This document shows, in pieces, positions 6,376 to 11,285 of a stretch of DNA of 11,285 nt (position 1 is the stretch's first letter; each line of letters starts with the position of its first letter). This DNA is from Clostridiales bacterium UBA1777 (GTDB lineage Bacteria > Bacillota > Clostridia > Oscillospirales > Oscillospiraceae), in contig DCGN01000119.1 of assembly GCA_002315275.1 (NCBI GenBank), positions 6,363 to 17,647 of the forward strand. The letters are read 5' to 3'. The position numbers and the translations under genes were made by a program. A model generated the notes under the pieces. That model ran no database searches and was not told the origin of the DNA. It saw only the letters and a list, made by a program, of their open reading frames with translations.

Positions 6376-6807
6376 TCACTCCGTCATTTTTCGAAGCGCG
6401 GCTACATCCTTCTCGATGAGCGGCGCCACGCTGTCCTTATATTTCGAAGTGTCCATCGTGTCAAGCTCGGCCTCGATCGCGGAGGCAAGCTCCGGCCTGT
6501 ACAGCGCCACCTCGTGCAGCGCCGCAAGCGCCTGCCGGACGGCCGTGGGCTTATCGTCATGCAAAAGGGCGCCCATTGCGTGGAGGCTGGCCGCTATTTT
6601 GCCGCGGGTATCCCATCTCGCCTGCGCACAACACAGCGCGAGGCCCCTCGTGCGCACATATGAGCTCCCGTCTGAAATAAGCGCGAGGAACTCGTCGAAC
6701 ATGACGTAATATTTATCCGACGACGCGCTCTCTGCCATAAGCTCCTTCGAAAATGCGTATGCCTTTTTGTCGTCCTTATCACGCAGAGCGGCAATGATAT
6801 CATCCAT
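6376..6807 (-). CDS. small HEAT-like protein ('SufBD'-annotated family)
   Basis: A 143-residue all-helical soluble protein. I recognise it as the short Firmicutes family often labelled 'SufBD protein', although it has none of the SufB/SufD scaffold features and that label is probably misleading. Visible segments include KYYVMFDEFLALISDGSSYV, RTRGLALCCAQARWD, KPTAVRQALAALHEVALYRP and SKYKDSVAPLIEKDV. The helix pairs resemble HEAT repeats, which usually mediate protein-protein contacts. The function is unknown. Its ATG is one base after the stop of the kinase gene, so translation is coupled. Confidence 0.75.
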   Translation of the reverse strand: MDDIIAALRDKDDKKAYAFSKELMAESASSDKYYVMFDEFLALISDGSSYVRTRGLALCCAQARWDTRGKIAASLHAMGALLHDDKPTAVRQALAALHEVALYRPELASAIEAELDTMDTSKYKDSVAPLIEKDVAALRKMTE

Positions 6808-6808
6808 A

Positions 6809-7912
6809 TTACTTGTACTTCCCGATTATCGCGTTTATCGCGTCCGCGTTTGCCTCGAGCTCGTGCACCATCTGTATCTGCGTGCGCGCACGCACAAGAT
6901 TGTGCTCCGGGTAATCCGTCTTGAAATAGAGATCGCCGAGAAGATAATCCGTCAGGAAGCGCATCGCAAGCTCGTATGCGATGCACACCGCGCCCTTCGG
7001 GAGGATTTCGATCTCGTGCGGCGTGAGCTTGCCCGCGCAGCCGTCGATAAAGCCGTGGGTAAAGGCATCGTACAGCTCAAGATCGCACCTGACCTTGGAA
7101 ACATCCCGCTCATCCTCGTGGGCCGTGCAGGTACCGCAGCGGATGGCATCTCCAAAATCCGTCATGGCAAAGCCGGGCATAACGGTGTCAAGGTCGATAA
7201 CGCAGACGGCCTTGCCCGTGTCCGTATCAATCATGAGGTTGTTGAGCTTCGTGTCGTTATGCGTAACGCGCAGGGGAAACTCTCCCCTGTCGTAGCCGTC
7301 CATCAGATACACGGCGAGATCCTCGCGGCCGAGGAAGAAGGCGATCTCGTCCGCGCAGGTCGCGGCGCGGTTCATTGCGTCCTCCGCAAGCACCTTTTTG
7401 AAGTACCCGAAGCGGGCGCGTGTATCGTGGAACTCGGGGATAGTATAATATAGCGTTTCCGCGGGAAAATCGCTGAGCTGGCTCTGGAAATTGCCGAAGG
7501 CGCGGCCCGTTTCGTAAAACTGCTCCGCCGTGCTGACTGTCTCGATGCTCACCGTGTTGTCTATGTACCTCGTGATGCGCCAATACTCGCCGTCCTCATC
7601 GATGAAAAAGGCGTCTCCGTTTGCGGTGTAGACAACGTTCACTACCTCGCGCTCCGGGTCACCGCCGACAGCAATGACCTTTCTCCTGATGTGCTCCGTG
7701 ATGGCGATCGTATTTTGCATAAGCTCATCGGGACGGTGAAAAACGTACTTGTTGATCTTCTGAAGAACGAGCTTCTTCTCCGTGCCGCCGATACTGTAGC
7801 GGAGGAGGATGGTGTCATTGATATGCCCGTTGCCGAAGTCCTCCGCGCCGACGAGCTCACCCGCGATACCGTAGGCCGCGGATATTTTGTTAAGTCTGTC
7901 CTCAGAAAGCAT
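6809..7912 (-). CDS. NahK-like phosphotransferase (APH family)
   Basis: A 367-residue kinase of the aminoglycoside-phosphotransferase/choline-kinase fold. It closely resembles, from memory, bifidobacterial N-acetylhexosamine 1-kinase (NahK), which phosphorylates GlcNAc/GalNAc at C1 and is about 359 residues long. Visible features are GHIND near the N-terminus (glycine-rich region), LVLQKIN with the ATP-site lysine near 52, the catalytic loop RVTHNDTKLNN with D220, the metal-binding IDLDTVMPG (about 239-247), and FLTDYLLGDLYFKTDYPEHN near the C-terminus. The ATG at 7910-7912 has GGGAG about 8 nt upstream. An upstream in-frame start would lie within the predicted promoter. It leads the operon, and a PfkB kinase ends it. 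Specificity for N-acetylhexosamines is inference; other sugars or amino alcohols are possible. Confidence 0.85.
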   Translation of the reverse strand: MLSEDRLNKISAAYGIAGELVGAEDFGNGHINDTILLRYSIGGTEKKLVLQKINKYVFHRPDELMQNTIAITEHIRRKVIAVGGDPEREVVNVVYTANGDAFFIDEDGEYWRITRYIDNTVSIETVSTAEQFYETGRAFGNFQSQLSDFPAETLYYTIPEFHDTRARFGYFKKVLAEDAMNRAATCADEIAFFLGREDLAVYLMDGYDRGEFPLRVTHNDTKLNNLMIDTDTGKAVCVIDLDTVMPGFAMTDFGDAIRCGTCTAHEDERDVSKVRCDLELYDAFTHGFIDGCAGKLTPHEIEILPKGAVCIAYELAMRFLTDYLLGDLYFKTDYPEHNLVRARTQIQMVHELEANADAINAIIGKYK

Positions 7913-7967
7913 TGCGTTTTCTCCCGTCCCGAAAGCGCTGCCGCGCTTTTTCTTTACATACACGGAT

Positions 7968-7996
7968 AAAATACCATATTGCGGACAGATGTGCAA
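7968..7996 (-). promoter_or_regulatory. promoter of the six-gene operon
   Basis: Minus-strand TTGCAC (7991-7996), a 17-bp spacer and TATTTT (7968-7973). The leader would carry a 7-bp hairpin, AAAGCGC-GGCA-GCGCTTT (7932-7949), shortly before the ribosome binding site of the kinase gene. Confidence 0.65.
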
Positions 7997-8077
7997 GAAA
8001 ATTGACGTAACTTTTGTATGTGCTTTCGCCTTTATGCAATTATAGTTGAATATAATATAGAGACTGTCTCATTCTTG

Positions 8078-8106
8078 TTGACAGGTACAAACAGCTGTGC
8101 TACATT
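8078..8106 (+). promoter_or_regulatory. promoter of the candidate small RNA
   Basis: Plus-strand consensus TTGACA (8078-8083), a 17-bp spacer and TACATT (8101-8106). The predicted start, about 8113, is the first base of the 11-bp stem described next. No coding gene lies downstream on this strand. Confidence 0.6.
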
Positions 8107-8112
8107 AAAAAC

Positions 8113-8189
8113 ATCGGAGTTGTAGGCGAATTTTTCTCGGTCGACCGATATTATGTCGGAGAACTGAGCTCGAGACAGCTCCGATTTTT
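8113..8189 (+). ncRNA. candidate structured small RNA, about 77 nt
   Basis: An 11-bp closing stem pairs ATCGGAGTTGT (8113-8123) with ACAGCTCCGAT (8175-8185) and is followed by a T-run (8185-8189). The only wobble is U.G on the plus strand, which would be A.C on the minus strand, so the plus strand folds better. Inside, TTCTC (8134-8138) pairs with GAGAA (8159-8163), and CGAC (8142-8145) with GTCG (8155-8158) around the loop CGATATTAT, with a GGT bulge. Promoter, transcript start, closing stem and T-run line up as one unit. It matches no RNA family I recognise. The enclosed loop is long for an ordinary terminator, which is the main weakness. Confidence 0.4.
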
Positions 8190-8212
8190 CTATTCTCTGA
8201 AGCTTGTACGCT

Positions 8213-8311
8213 CTACGCGCTGCCGCGGTGTAATGAAGCACCGTTCTGATGGCCTGCCGTTTTTCATACACGGGACTTGACCTGCACTGCGGCGCAGGCC
8301 GGGTCGCGTAG
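8213..8311 (+). ncRNA. possible multi-stem RNA segment
   Basis: CTACGCG (8213-8219) and CGCGTAG (8305-8311) form a perfect 7-bp closing stem. Inside are GCGGTG/CACCGU (8225-8230 with 8239-8244), CCGT/ACGG (8257-8260 with 8270-8273) and a 12-position stem, GACTTGACCTGC with GCAGGCCGGGTC (8274-8285 with 8294-8305; two G.U pairs, one mismatch). The G.U pairs exist only on the plus strand; the minus strand would have A.C mismatches there. It is not a tRNA, since there is no T arm or CCA. It has no promoter of its own and could be read only from the 8078 promoter past the T-run at 8189. Confidence 0.25.
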
Positions 8312-8313
8312 GC

Positions 8314-8351
8314 AAAGAAAAGACCCATCCTAAAGGATGAGCCTTTTCTTT
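8314..8351 (-). terminator. terminator of the tRNA-Met/tRNA-Glu operon
   Basis: A 17-position stem (8314-8330 with 8335-8351, loop TAAA) starts directly at the tRNA-Glu CCA end. The two non-Watson-Crick positions are G.U on the minus strand and mismatches on the plus strand, so it serves the minus-strand tRNA transcript. It ends in TTTTCTTT. Confidence 0.9.
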
Positions 8352-8425
8352 GGTGACCCGTACGGGACTTGAACCCATGTTACCGCCGTGAAAGGGCGGT
8401 GTCTTAACCACTTGACCAACGGGCC
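8351..8425 (-). tRNA. tRNA-Glu (anticodon UUC)
   Basis: A 75-nt tRNA with encoded CCA. The acceptor is GGCCCGT/ACGGGTC with a G2.U71 pair. The anticodon arm CCGCC-CTTTCAC-GGCGG gives TTC. The T arm is ATGGG-TTCAAGT-CCCGT. It is very close to the Bacillus-type tRNA-Glu, and is the second gene of a two-tRNA operon. Confidence 0.97.
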
Positions 8426-8430
8426 TAATT

Positions 8431-8457
8431 AAGGCGCAGACGAGATATCTGCGCCTT
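8431..8457 (-). other. hairpin between tRNA-Met and tRNA-Glu
   Basis: A perfect 10-bp stem (8431-8440 with 8448-8457, 7-nt loop) fills the 35-bp gap between the two tRNAs. On the minus strand it is followed by AATTAG with no U-run, so it is more likely a processing or spacing structure than a terminator. Confidence 0.7.
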
Positions 8458-8460
8458 GTT

Positions 8461-8537
8461 TGGTAGCGGCACCTGGATTCGAACCGGGGACACTGCGGGT
8501 ATGAACCGCATGCTCTAGCCAACTGAGCTATGCCGCC
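8461..8537 (-). tRNA. tRNA-Met (anticodon CAU, elongator)
   Basis: A 77-nt tRNA with encoded CCA. The acceptor GGCGGCA/TGCCGCT has a G1.U72 pair, as in the B. subtilis elongator tRNA-Met. The anticodon arm TGCGG-TTCATAC-CCGCA gives CAT. It lacks the three G-C pairs of an initiator anticodon stem. The T stem CCCGG/CCAGG has a C51.A63 mismatch, which is unusual. A lysidine-modified tRNA-Ile reading AUA cannot be excluded outright, but the Met identity fits better. Confidence 0.93.
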
Positions 8538-8565
8538 ATGTGCTGTGCTTGAAACAGCATGACGA

Positions 8566-8594
8566 ATTTTAACAGATATATGCCCAGTTGTCAA
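8566..8594 (-). promoter_or_regulatory. tRNA-Met/tRNA-Glu operon promoter
   Basis: Minus-strand TTGACA (8589-8594), a 17-bp spacer and TAAAAT (8566-8571). The short leader before the tRNA contains the inverted repeat TGCTGT/ACAGCA. Confidence 0.85.
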
Positions 8595-8603
8595 CAGCTT
8601 TTT

Positions 8604-8638
8604 CAAAAATTTTTACTTCGCTGAGGTTTTTCCTCCGC
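8604..8638 (-). terminator. weak terminator of the SpoIIQ-like gene
   Basis: On the minus strand GCGGAGG-AAAAA-CCTCAGC (8620-8638, one mismatch) begins two bases after the stop codon. It is followed by GAAGTAAAAATTTTTG. The U-run is offset from the stem, so readthrough into the tRNA operon is possible. Confidence 0.4.
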
Positions 8639-8639
8639 T

Positions 8640-9332
8640 TCAGCACGGGAGATAGTTCATCGGATCGGCGTATTCCCCGTTCACCGTGACGGCAAGATGC
8701 AGATGCGATGCCTGCCCTATCTCGCCGAGCGCGGACGTGCCGACGGTGCCGATAACATCGCCGCTGTTTACCCACGCGCCGACCGCGGCGACCGTAGCCT
8801 CATCAAGATTTGCGTAAACGGTGCGCACGCCGTCGCCGTGAGAGACGGTGAGCACGGTGCCGAGCATATCGTCATGCACGACGCTCTCTACTGTGCCCGC
8901 TCTCATCGCCGTGACGGGTGTGCCCTCGCCCGCGGAAATGTCCACGCCGCAATGCGTGCGCCAGTCGCGCAGAGTTTCGTCATACGCGAGCGCCGTGACG
9001 GAATACCCTCTCGATATCTCGCCCAGCACCGGCCAGATATAAACTGGTGCGGCCGCCTCCACGGGCATTGCGGGTTCCTCCGCGACTGCCGGCTCGGTGT
9101 CCTCCGCGGTGTCGGCGGGATCCTCCGCGCTCGCGGGAACGGTGACCGCAGACACCGTGTGCTTCTCTGTGCTCACCGTGAGCTTGTCCTCGGCCTCATC
9201 CATAGTCCCTTTGCCCGTGGCGATCATCAGCGCGGACACGCCGATAACTGCTGCGCACAGGAAAAGGACTATGTAGAAGCCCTTGCCTGTCAAAAACTGC
9301 TCCGACCCTCCGCCGGATGTATTTCTGCTCAT
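8640..9332 (-). CDS. spoIIQ: SpoIIQ-like M23 family protein
   Basis: A 230-residue single-pass membrane protein. It has a short N-terminal tail, a transmembrane helix at about residues 19-38, an acidic Ala/Glu/Pro-rich linker (about 60-96), and a LytM/M23 domain from about 98 to the end. The zinc-site motifs HCGVD (H127, D131) and HLH (H210, H212) are both present, so endopeptidase activity is possible, unlike B. subtilis SpoIIQ, which has lost metal ligands. SpoIIQ is made in the forespore and pairs with SpoIIIAH to form the channel joining forespore and mother cell. The call rests on the architecture and on a sigma-F-like promoter directly upstream. A vegetative M23 hydrolase is the alternative. 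The ATG has an ideal AGGAGG (9340-9345). Confidence 0.75.
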   Translation of the reverse strand: MSRNTSGGGSEQFLTGKGFYIVLFLCAAVIGVSALMIATGKGTMDEAEDKLTVSTEKHTVSAVTVPASAEDPADTAEDTEPAVAEEPAMPVEAAAPVYIWPVLGEISRGYSVTALAYDETLRDWRTHCGVDISAGEGTPVTAMRAGTVESVVHDDMLGTVLTVSHGDGVRTVYANLDEATVAAVGAWVNSGDVIGTVGTSALGEIGQASHLHLAVTVNGEYADPMNYLPC

Positions 9333-9366
9333 TTTTAAACCTCCTGTACAAAATAGGTTACGAGGC

Positions 9367-9396
9367 TATTGTTTCCCGCATCGGAGAAATATATAC
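9367..9396 (-). promoter_or_regulatory. probable sigma-F (forespore) promoter
   Basis: On the minus strand GTATA (9392-9396), a 15-bp spacer and GGAAACAATA (9367-9376) fit the sigma-F pattern GYWTA and GGNNANAHTW at every defined position. The RNA would start near 9360, about 28 nt before the SpoIIQ-like ATG. No good sigma-A promoter is seen in this gap. Confidence 0.65.
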
Positions 9397-9427
9397 AGGA
9401 GATGAAATTTTTGCGCACAAAAGAACA

Positions 9428-9451
9428 AGGCAGCATCCTGCGATGCTGCCT
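9428..9451 (-). terminator. rpsU terminator
   Basis: A perfect 10-bp stem (9428-9437 with 9442-9451, 4-nt loop), followed on the minus strand by TGTTCTTTTGT. It lies 12 bp after the rpsU stop and isolates rpsU/leuS from the SpoIIQ-like gene. Confidence 0.9.
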
Positions 9452-9463
9452 GATATTATTTAA

Positions 9464-9649
9464 TTAATAATAACGCTTGTTCTTGTTCTTGCGTGCTGCC
9501 TCGGACTTCTTGCGGCGCTTCACGCTGGGGCTCTGATAGTATTCCTTTTTTCTAAGGTCTGCCAGAACACCGGACTTTGCACAGCTGCGCTTAAATCTCT
9601 TGAGCGCGTTGTCCAGAGACTCGTTCTCCTTGACGTATATTTCAGACAT
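9464..9649 (-). CDS. rpsU: 30S ribosomal protein S21
   Basis: A 61-residue basic protein. SEIYVKENESLDNALKRFKR and the following SCAKSGVLADLRKKEYYQSP, then a Lys/Arg-rich tail ending in KNKNKRYY, are typical of bacterial S21. S21 binds late to the 30S subunit near the anti-Shine-Dalgarno end of 16S rRNA and helps translation initiation. The ATG at 9647-9649 is chosen over an in-frame upstream start because the extended purine tract GGAGGGAGGG (9656-9665) lies just before it and the family begins there. It is transcribed from its own consensus promoter and possibly also by readthrough from leuS. Confidence 0.96.
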   Translation of the reverse strand: MSEIYVKENESLDNALKRFKRSCAKSGVLADLRKKEYYQSPSVKRRKKSEAARKNKNKRYY

Positions 9650-9669
9650 GTATTTCCCTCCCTCCAAAT

Positions 9670-9704
9670 GCACCTCGCGGTGCTTCAAGGGCCAAATGAT
9701 TGGC
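9670..9704 (-). promoter_or_regulatory. rpsU leader with two hairpins
   Basis: The untranslated leader contains GCCAA-TCAT-TTGGC (9691-9704) and GCACC-GCGA-GGTGC (9670-9683), the second with a GNRA tetraloop. The second stem ends only 4 nt before the ribosome binding site. The pair could be an autoregulatory site for S21 or a stability element. Confidence 0.55.
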
Positions 9705-9717
9705 TTTTAACAGTGGT

Positions 9718-9746
9718 ATTATAATGTGTCGTACGAAAAATGTCAA
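9718..9746 (-). promoter_or_regulatory. rpsU promoter, full consensus
   Basis: Minus-strand TTGACA (9741-9746), an exact 17-bp spacer and TATAAT (9718-9723): a perfect sigma-A promoter. The -35 box starts three bases after the leuS stop codon. Confidence 0.95.
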
Positions 9747-9749
9747 CAA

Positions 9750-11285
9750 TTACTTTGCGGGCTTGAGGATTAAATTTACAAGCTTGTTCTTGACGACTAT
9801 CGTCTTGACGAGCTGCATGCCCTCCATCTGGCGCTTGATCTTCTCGTCGGCACATGCGGCAGCGATGACCGTTTCATCGTCGGAGTTCATCGGAACGATA
9901 ACGGTGCTTCTGAGCTTGCCGTTTACCTGAACTGCCATCTCCTTGTGGGAGTCAACTGTCTTGGCCTCGTCATACACGGGCCATGCGCACTGCATTGCCA
10001 TCCTGCCTTCCCTGGCGGCAAAGCCCGTCTGCTCCCACATCTCCTCTGCGATATGAGGAGCGAAGGGGCTGAGCATCTTGATGAGAGGCTCGATGTCACC
10101 CTTGGTAAGGCCGTTTGCATAGAAGCCGTTTACGAGGGTCATCAGAGCGGCGATGGCGGTGTTGAGCTTGAGGGCATCTACGTCCTCGGTGACCTTCTTG
10201 ATGGTCTTGTGGATGAGGGCTTCGTTCGCGGAGCTTACGCCGCCGTCCTTCACGATGTCAAGCAGACCCCAGCAGCGGTCGAGGAAGCGCTTGCAGCCCT
10301 TGACGGCCTCATCAGACCACGTTGCGACCTTTTCAAAGTCGCCGATGAACATGATGTAGACGCGCATGGTGTCAGCGCCGTAGGCCTTGACGACATCGTC
10401 GGGATTGACGACGTTGCCGAGTGACTTGCTCATCTTAACGGACGGACGCTGTGCGAGAGCGCCGTACTTCTCGATGAGAGCCTGCTTCTCCTCCTCGGAC
10501 TCGACGTTGCCGACATAGTGCGGGTTCTGGCCGAGGATCATGCCGTGGGAGGTTCTCTTGGCGTAGGGCTCCTTGGTGTGGACAACGCCGATATCGTAGA
10601 GGAACTTGTGCCAGAAGCGGGAGTAGAGCAGGTGAAGCGTGGTGTGCTCCATGCCGCCGTTATACCAATCAACGGGGCCCCAGTACTCTTCGGCTTCCTT
10701 GGAGACGAGCTCCTTGTCATTGTTGGGATCCATATAGCGCAGGAAGTACCAGCTGGAGCCGGCCCACTGAGGCATGGTGTCGGTCTCGCGGGAGGCCTTG
10801 CCGCCGCAGCAGGGGCAGGTGGTGCTGACCCAGTCGGTCATCTTGCTGATGGGGCTCTCTCCGTCATCGGTGAGCTCATAGCTGTCCACCTGAGGGAGGA
10901 GCAGAGGAAGCTCGCTCTCGGGAATGGGAACCCAGCCGCACTTCGGGCAGTTGACGAGAGGAATAGGCTCGCCCCAGTAGCGCTGACGGGAGAAGACCCA
11001 GTCACGCAGCTTGAAGTTGACCTTTTCCTTGCCGAAGCCCTGAGCAATGGCGTACTCGCGCATTGCGGGGATAGCCTCCTTGACGGTCATGCCGTTGAGG
11101 AAGCCGGAGTTGACCATTATCGCGCTGTCATCCTTGGCGACGAATGCCTCCTTGGTGACGTCTCCGCCGGAGACGACCTCGATGATCGGCAGGCCGAACT
11201 TGGTTGCGAAGTCCCAGTCACGCTGATCGTGACCCGGAACGCCCATGACTATGCCCGTGCCGTAGCCCATGAGGACGTAGTCGGA
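9750..11285 (-). CDS. leuS: leucine--tRNA ligase, C-terminal part (partial)
   Basis: The 511 visible residues are the C-terminal part of a class I leucyl-tRNA synthetase (usually about 800-870 residues). The frame is open at the right window edge, so the N-terminus with the HIGH motif is outside. In order it shows the end of the CP1 editing domain with MGVPGHDQRDWDFA (visible residues about 14-27, including the conserved editing aspartate), RDWVFSRQRYWGEPIP (about 94-109), two Cys pairs CPKC and CPCC (likely zinc module), MPQWAGSSWYFLRYMDP, the catalytic loop KMSKSLGNVVNP (284-295), then the helical anticodon-binding domain and a C-terminal VQVNGKLR segment. It charges tRNA-Leu with leucine. 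Any T-box leader would lie outside the window. No terminator separates it from rpsU. Confidence 0.97.
   Translation of the reverse strand, partial: SDYVLMGYGTGIVMGVPGHDQRDWDFATKFGLPIIEVVSGGDVTKEAFVAKDDSAIMVNSGFLNGMTVKEAIPAMREYAIAQGFGKEKVNFKLRDWVFSRQRYWGEPIPLVNCPKCGWVPIPESELPLLLPQVDSYELTDDGESPISKMTDWVSTTCPCCGGKASRETDTMPQWAGSSWYFLRYMDPNNDKELVSKEAEEYWGPVDWYNGGMEHTTLHLLYSRFWHKFLYDIGVVHTKEPYAKRTSHGMILGQNPHYVGNVESEEEKQALIEKYGALAQRPSVKMSKSLGNVVNPDDVVKAYGADTMRVYIMFIGDFEKVATWSDEAVKGCKRFLDRCWGLLDIVKDGGVSSANEALIHKTIKKVTEDVDALKLNTAIAALMTLVNGFYANGLTKGDIEPLIKMLSPFAPHIAEEMWEQTGFAAREGRMAMQCAWPVYDEAKTVDSHKEMAVQVNGKLRSTVIVPMNSDDETVIAAACADEKIKRQMEGMQLVKTIVVKNKLVNLILKPAK

Larger units (their letters stand above)
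7997..8350. other. 354-bp region without a convincing gene
   Basis: No recognisable protein is encoded here. A minus-strand frame (8032-8328) is open, but its only ATG lies inside the tRNA-Glu terminator and has no ribosome binding site. If it is anything it is a gene remnant; its last 60 or so codons do read like ordinary protein. The plus strand instead carries a promoter and two strongly folded segments, described separately. Confidence 0.6.

Noticed and set aside
5825..6709. 294-codon plus-strand open frame across two GNAT genes and the HEAT-like gene
   Set aside because: It crosses three well-supported minus-strand genes and matches nothing.
7932..7955. Terminator-like hairpin with a T-run on the plus strand
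   Set aside because: No plus-strand gene precedes it; on the minus strand it lies in the operon leader with no U-run, so it is only noted as a leader hairpin.
8213..8311. Selenocysteine or other odd tRNA suggested by the 7-bp closing stem and about 99-nt length
   Set aside because: There is no T arm with a TTC loop, no anticodon arm of the right geometry and no CCA.
8032..8328. 98-codon minus-strand open frame
   Set aside because: Its ATG lies in the tRNA-Glu terminator, it has no ribosome binding site or family match, and the plus strand of the same stretch shows a better explanation as structured RNA. A degraded gene end remains possible.
8190..8606. 138-codon minus-strand open frame
   Set aside because: It reads straight through tRNA-Met, tRNA-Glu and their terminator; the peptide is a translated tRNA artefact.

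Overview
The window looks like a chromosomal segment of a GC-rich, spore-forming member of the Clostridia (Oscillospirales-like). The reasons are a DUF4317 protein, a SpoIIQ-like M23 protein with a forespore-type promoter, Firmicutes-type tRNAs with encoded CCA, a short 61-residue S21, and clear TTGACA/TATAAT-type promoters. The genus cannot be fixed from the sequence alone. Most genes lie on the minus strand; only the DUF4317 gene is on the plus strand.

Layout. 1-405: 5' part of an HNH-endonuclease-like gene, cut by the window edge and written in visibly AT-richer DNA. 406-773: promoter, a five-copy 20-bp repeat array, and two hairpin terminators. 774-859: tRNA-Leu(UAA), whose 3' end faces the AT-rich block, as expected for an island edge. 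959-2697: a two-gene aconitase X operon (large subunit then small subunit, sharing one base). 2880-4016: DUF4317 protein, divergent from the aconitase X genes. 4081-7912: a compact six-gene minus-strand operon, in transcription order an N-acetylhexosamine-kinase-like phosphotransferase, a small HEAT-like ('SufBD') protein, two GNAT acetyltransferases, an MmcQ/YjbR protein and a PfkB sugar kinase. It ends at a terminator shared with the DUF4317 gene.

7997-8350 holds no convincing gene, but its plus strand folds well. It has a promoter followed by a hairpin-enclosed segment ending in a T run (candidate small RNA of about 77 nt), then a second multi-stem segment. 8351-8537: tRNA-Glu(UUC) and tRNA-Met(CAU), with their own promoter. 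8640-9332: SpoIIQ-like protein, probably under sigma-F. 9464-9649: rpsU (S21), with a consensus promoter and a two-hairpin leader. 9750 to the right edge: C-terminal two thirds of leuS, whose stop codon nearly touches the rpsU promoter.

How the genes work together. leuS, rpsU and the tRNAs are core translation genes, and the SpoIIQ-like protein belongs to sporulation. The NahK-like and PfkB kinases at the two ends of the six-gene operon suggest phosphorylation of sugars or amino sugars, but the four genes between them do not form a recognised pathway with them. The most novel material is the structured RNA candidate near 8113-8189, the 20-bp repeat array beside the HNH gene, and a divergent aconitase X that lacks the usual Asp-Thr-Cys motif.
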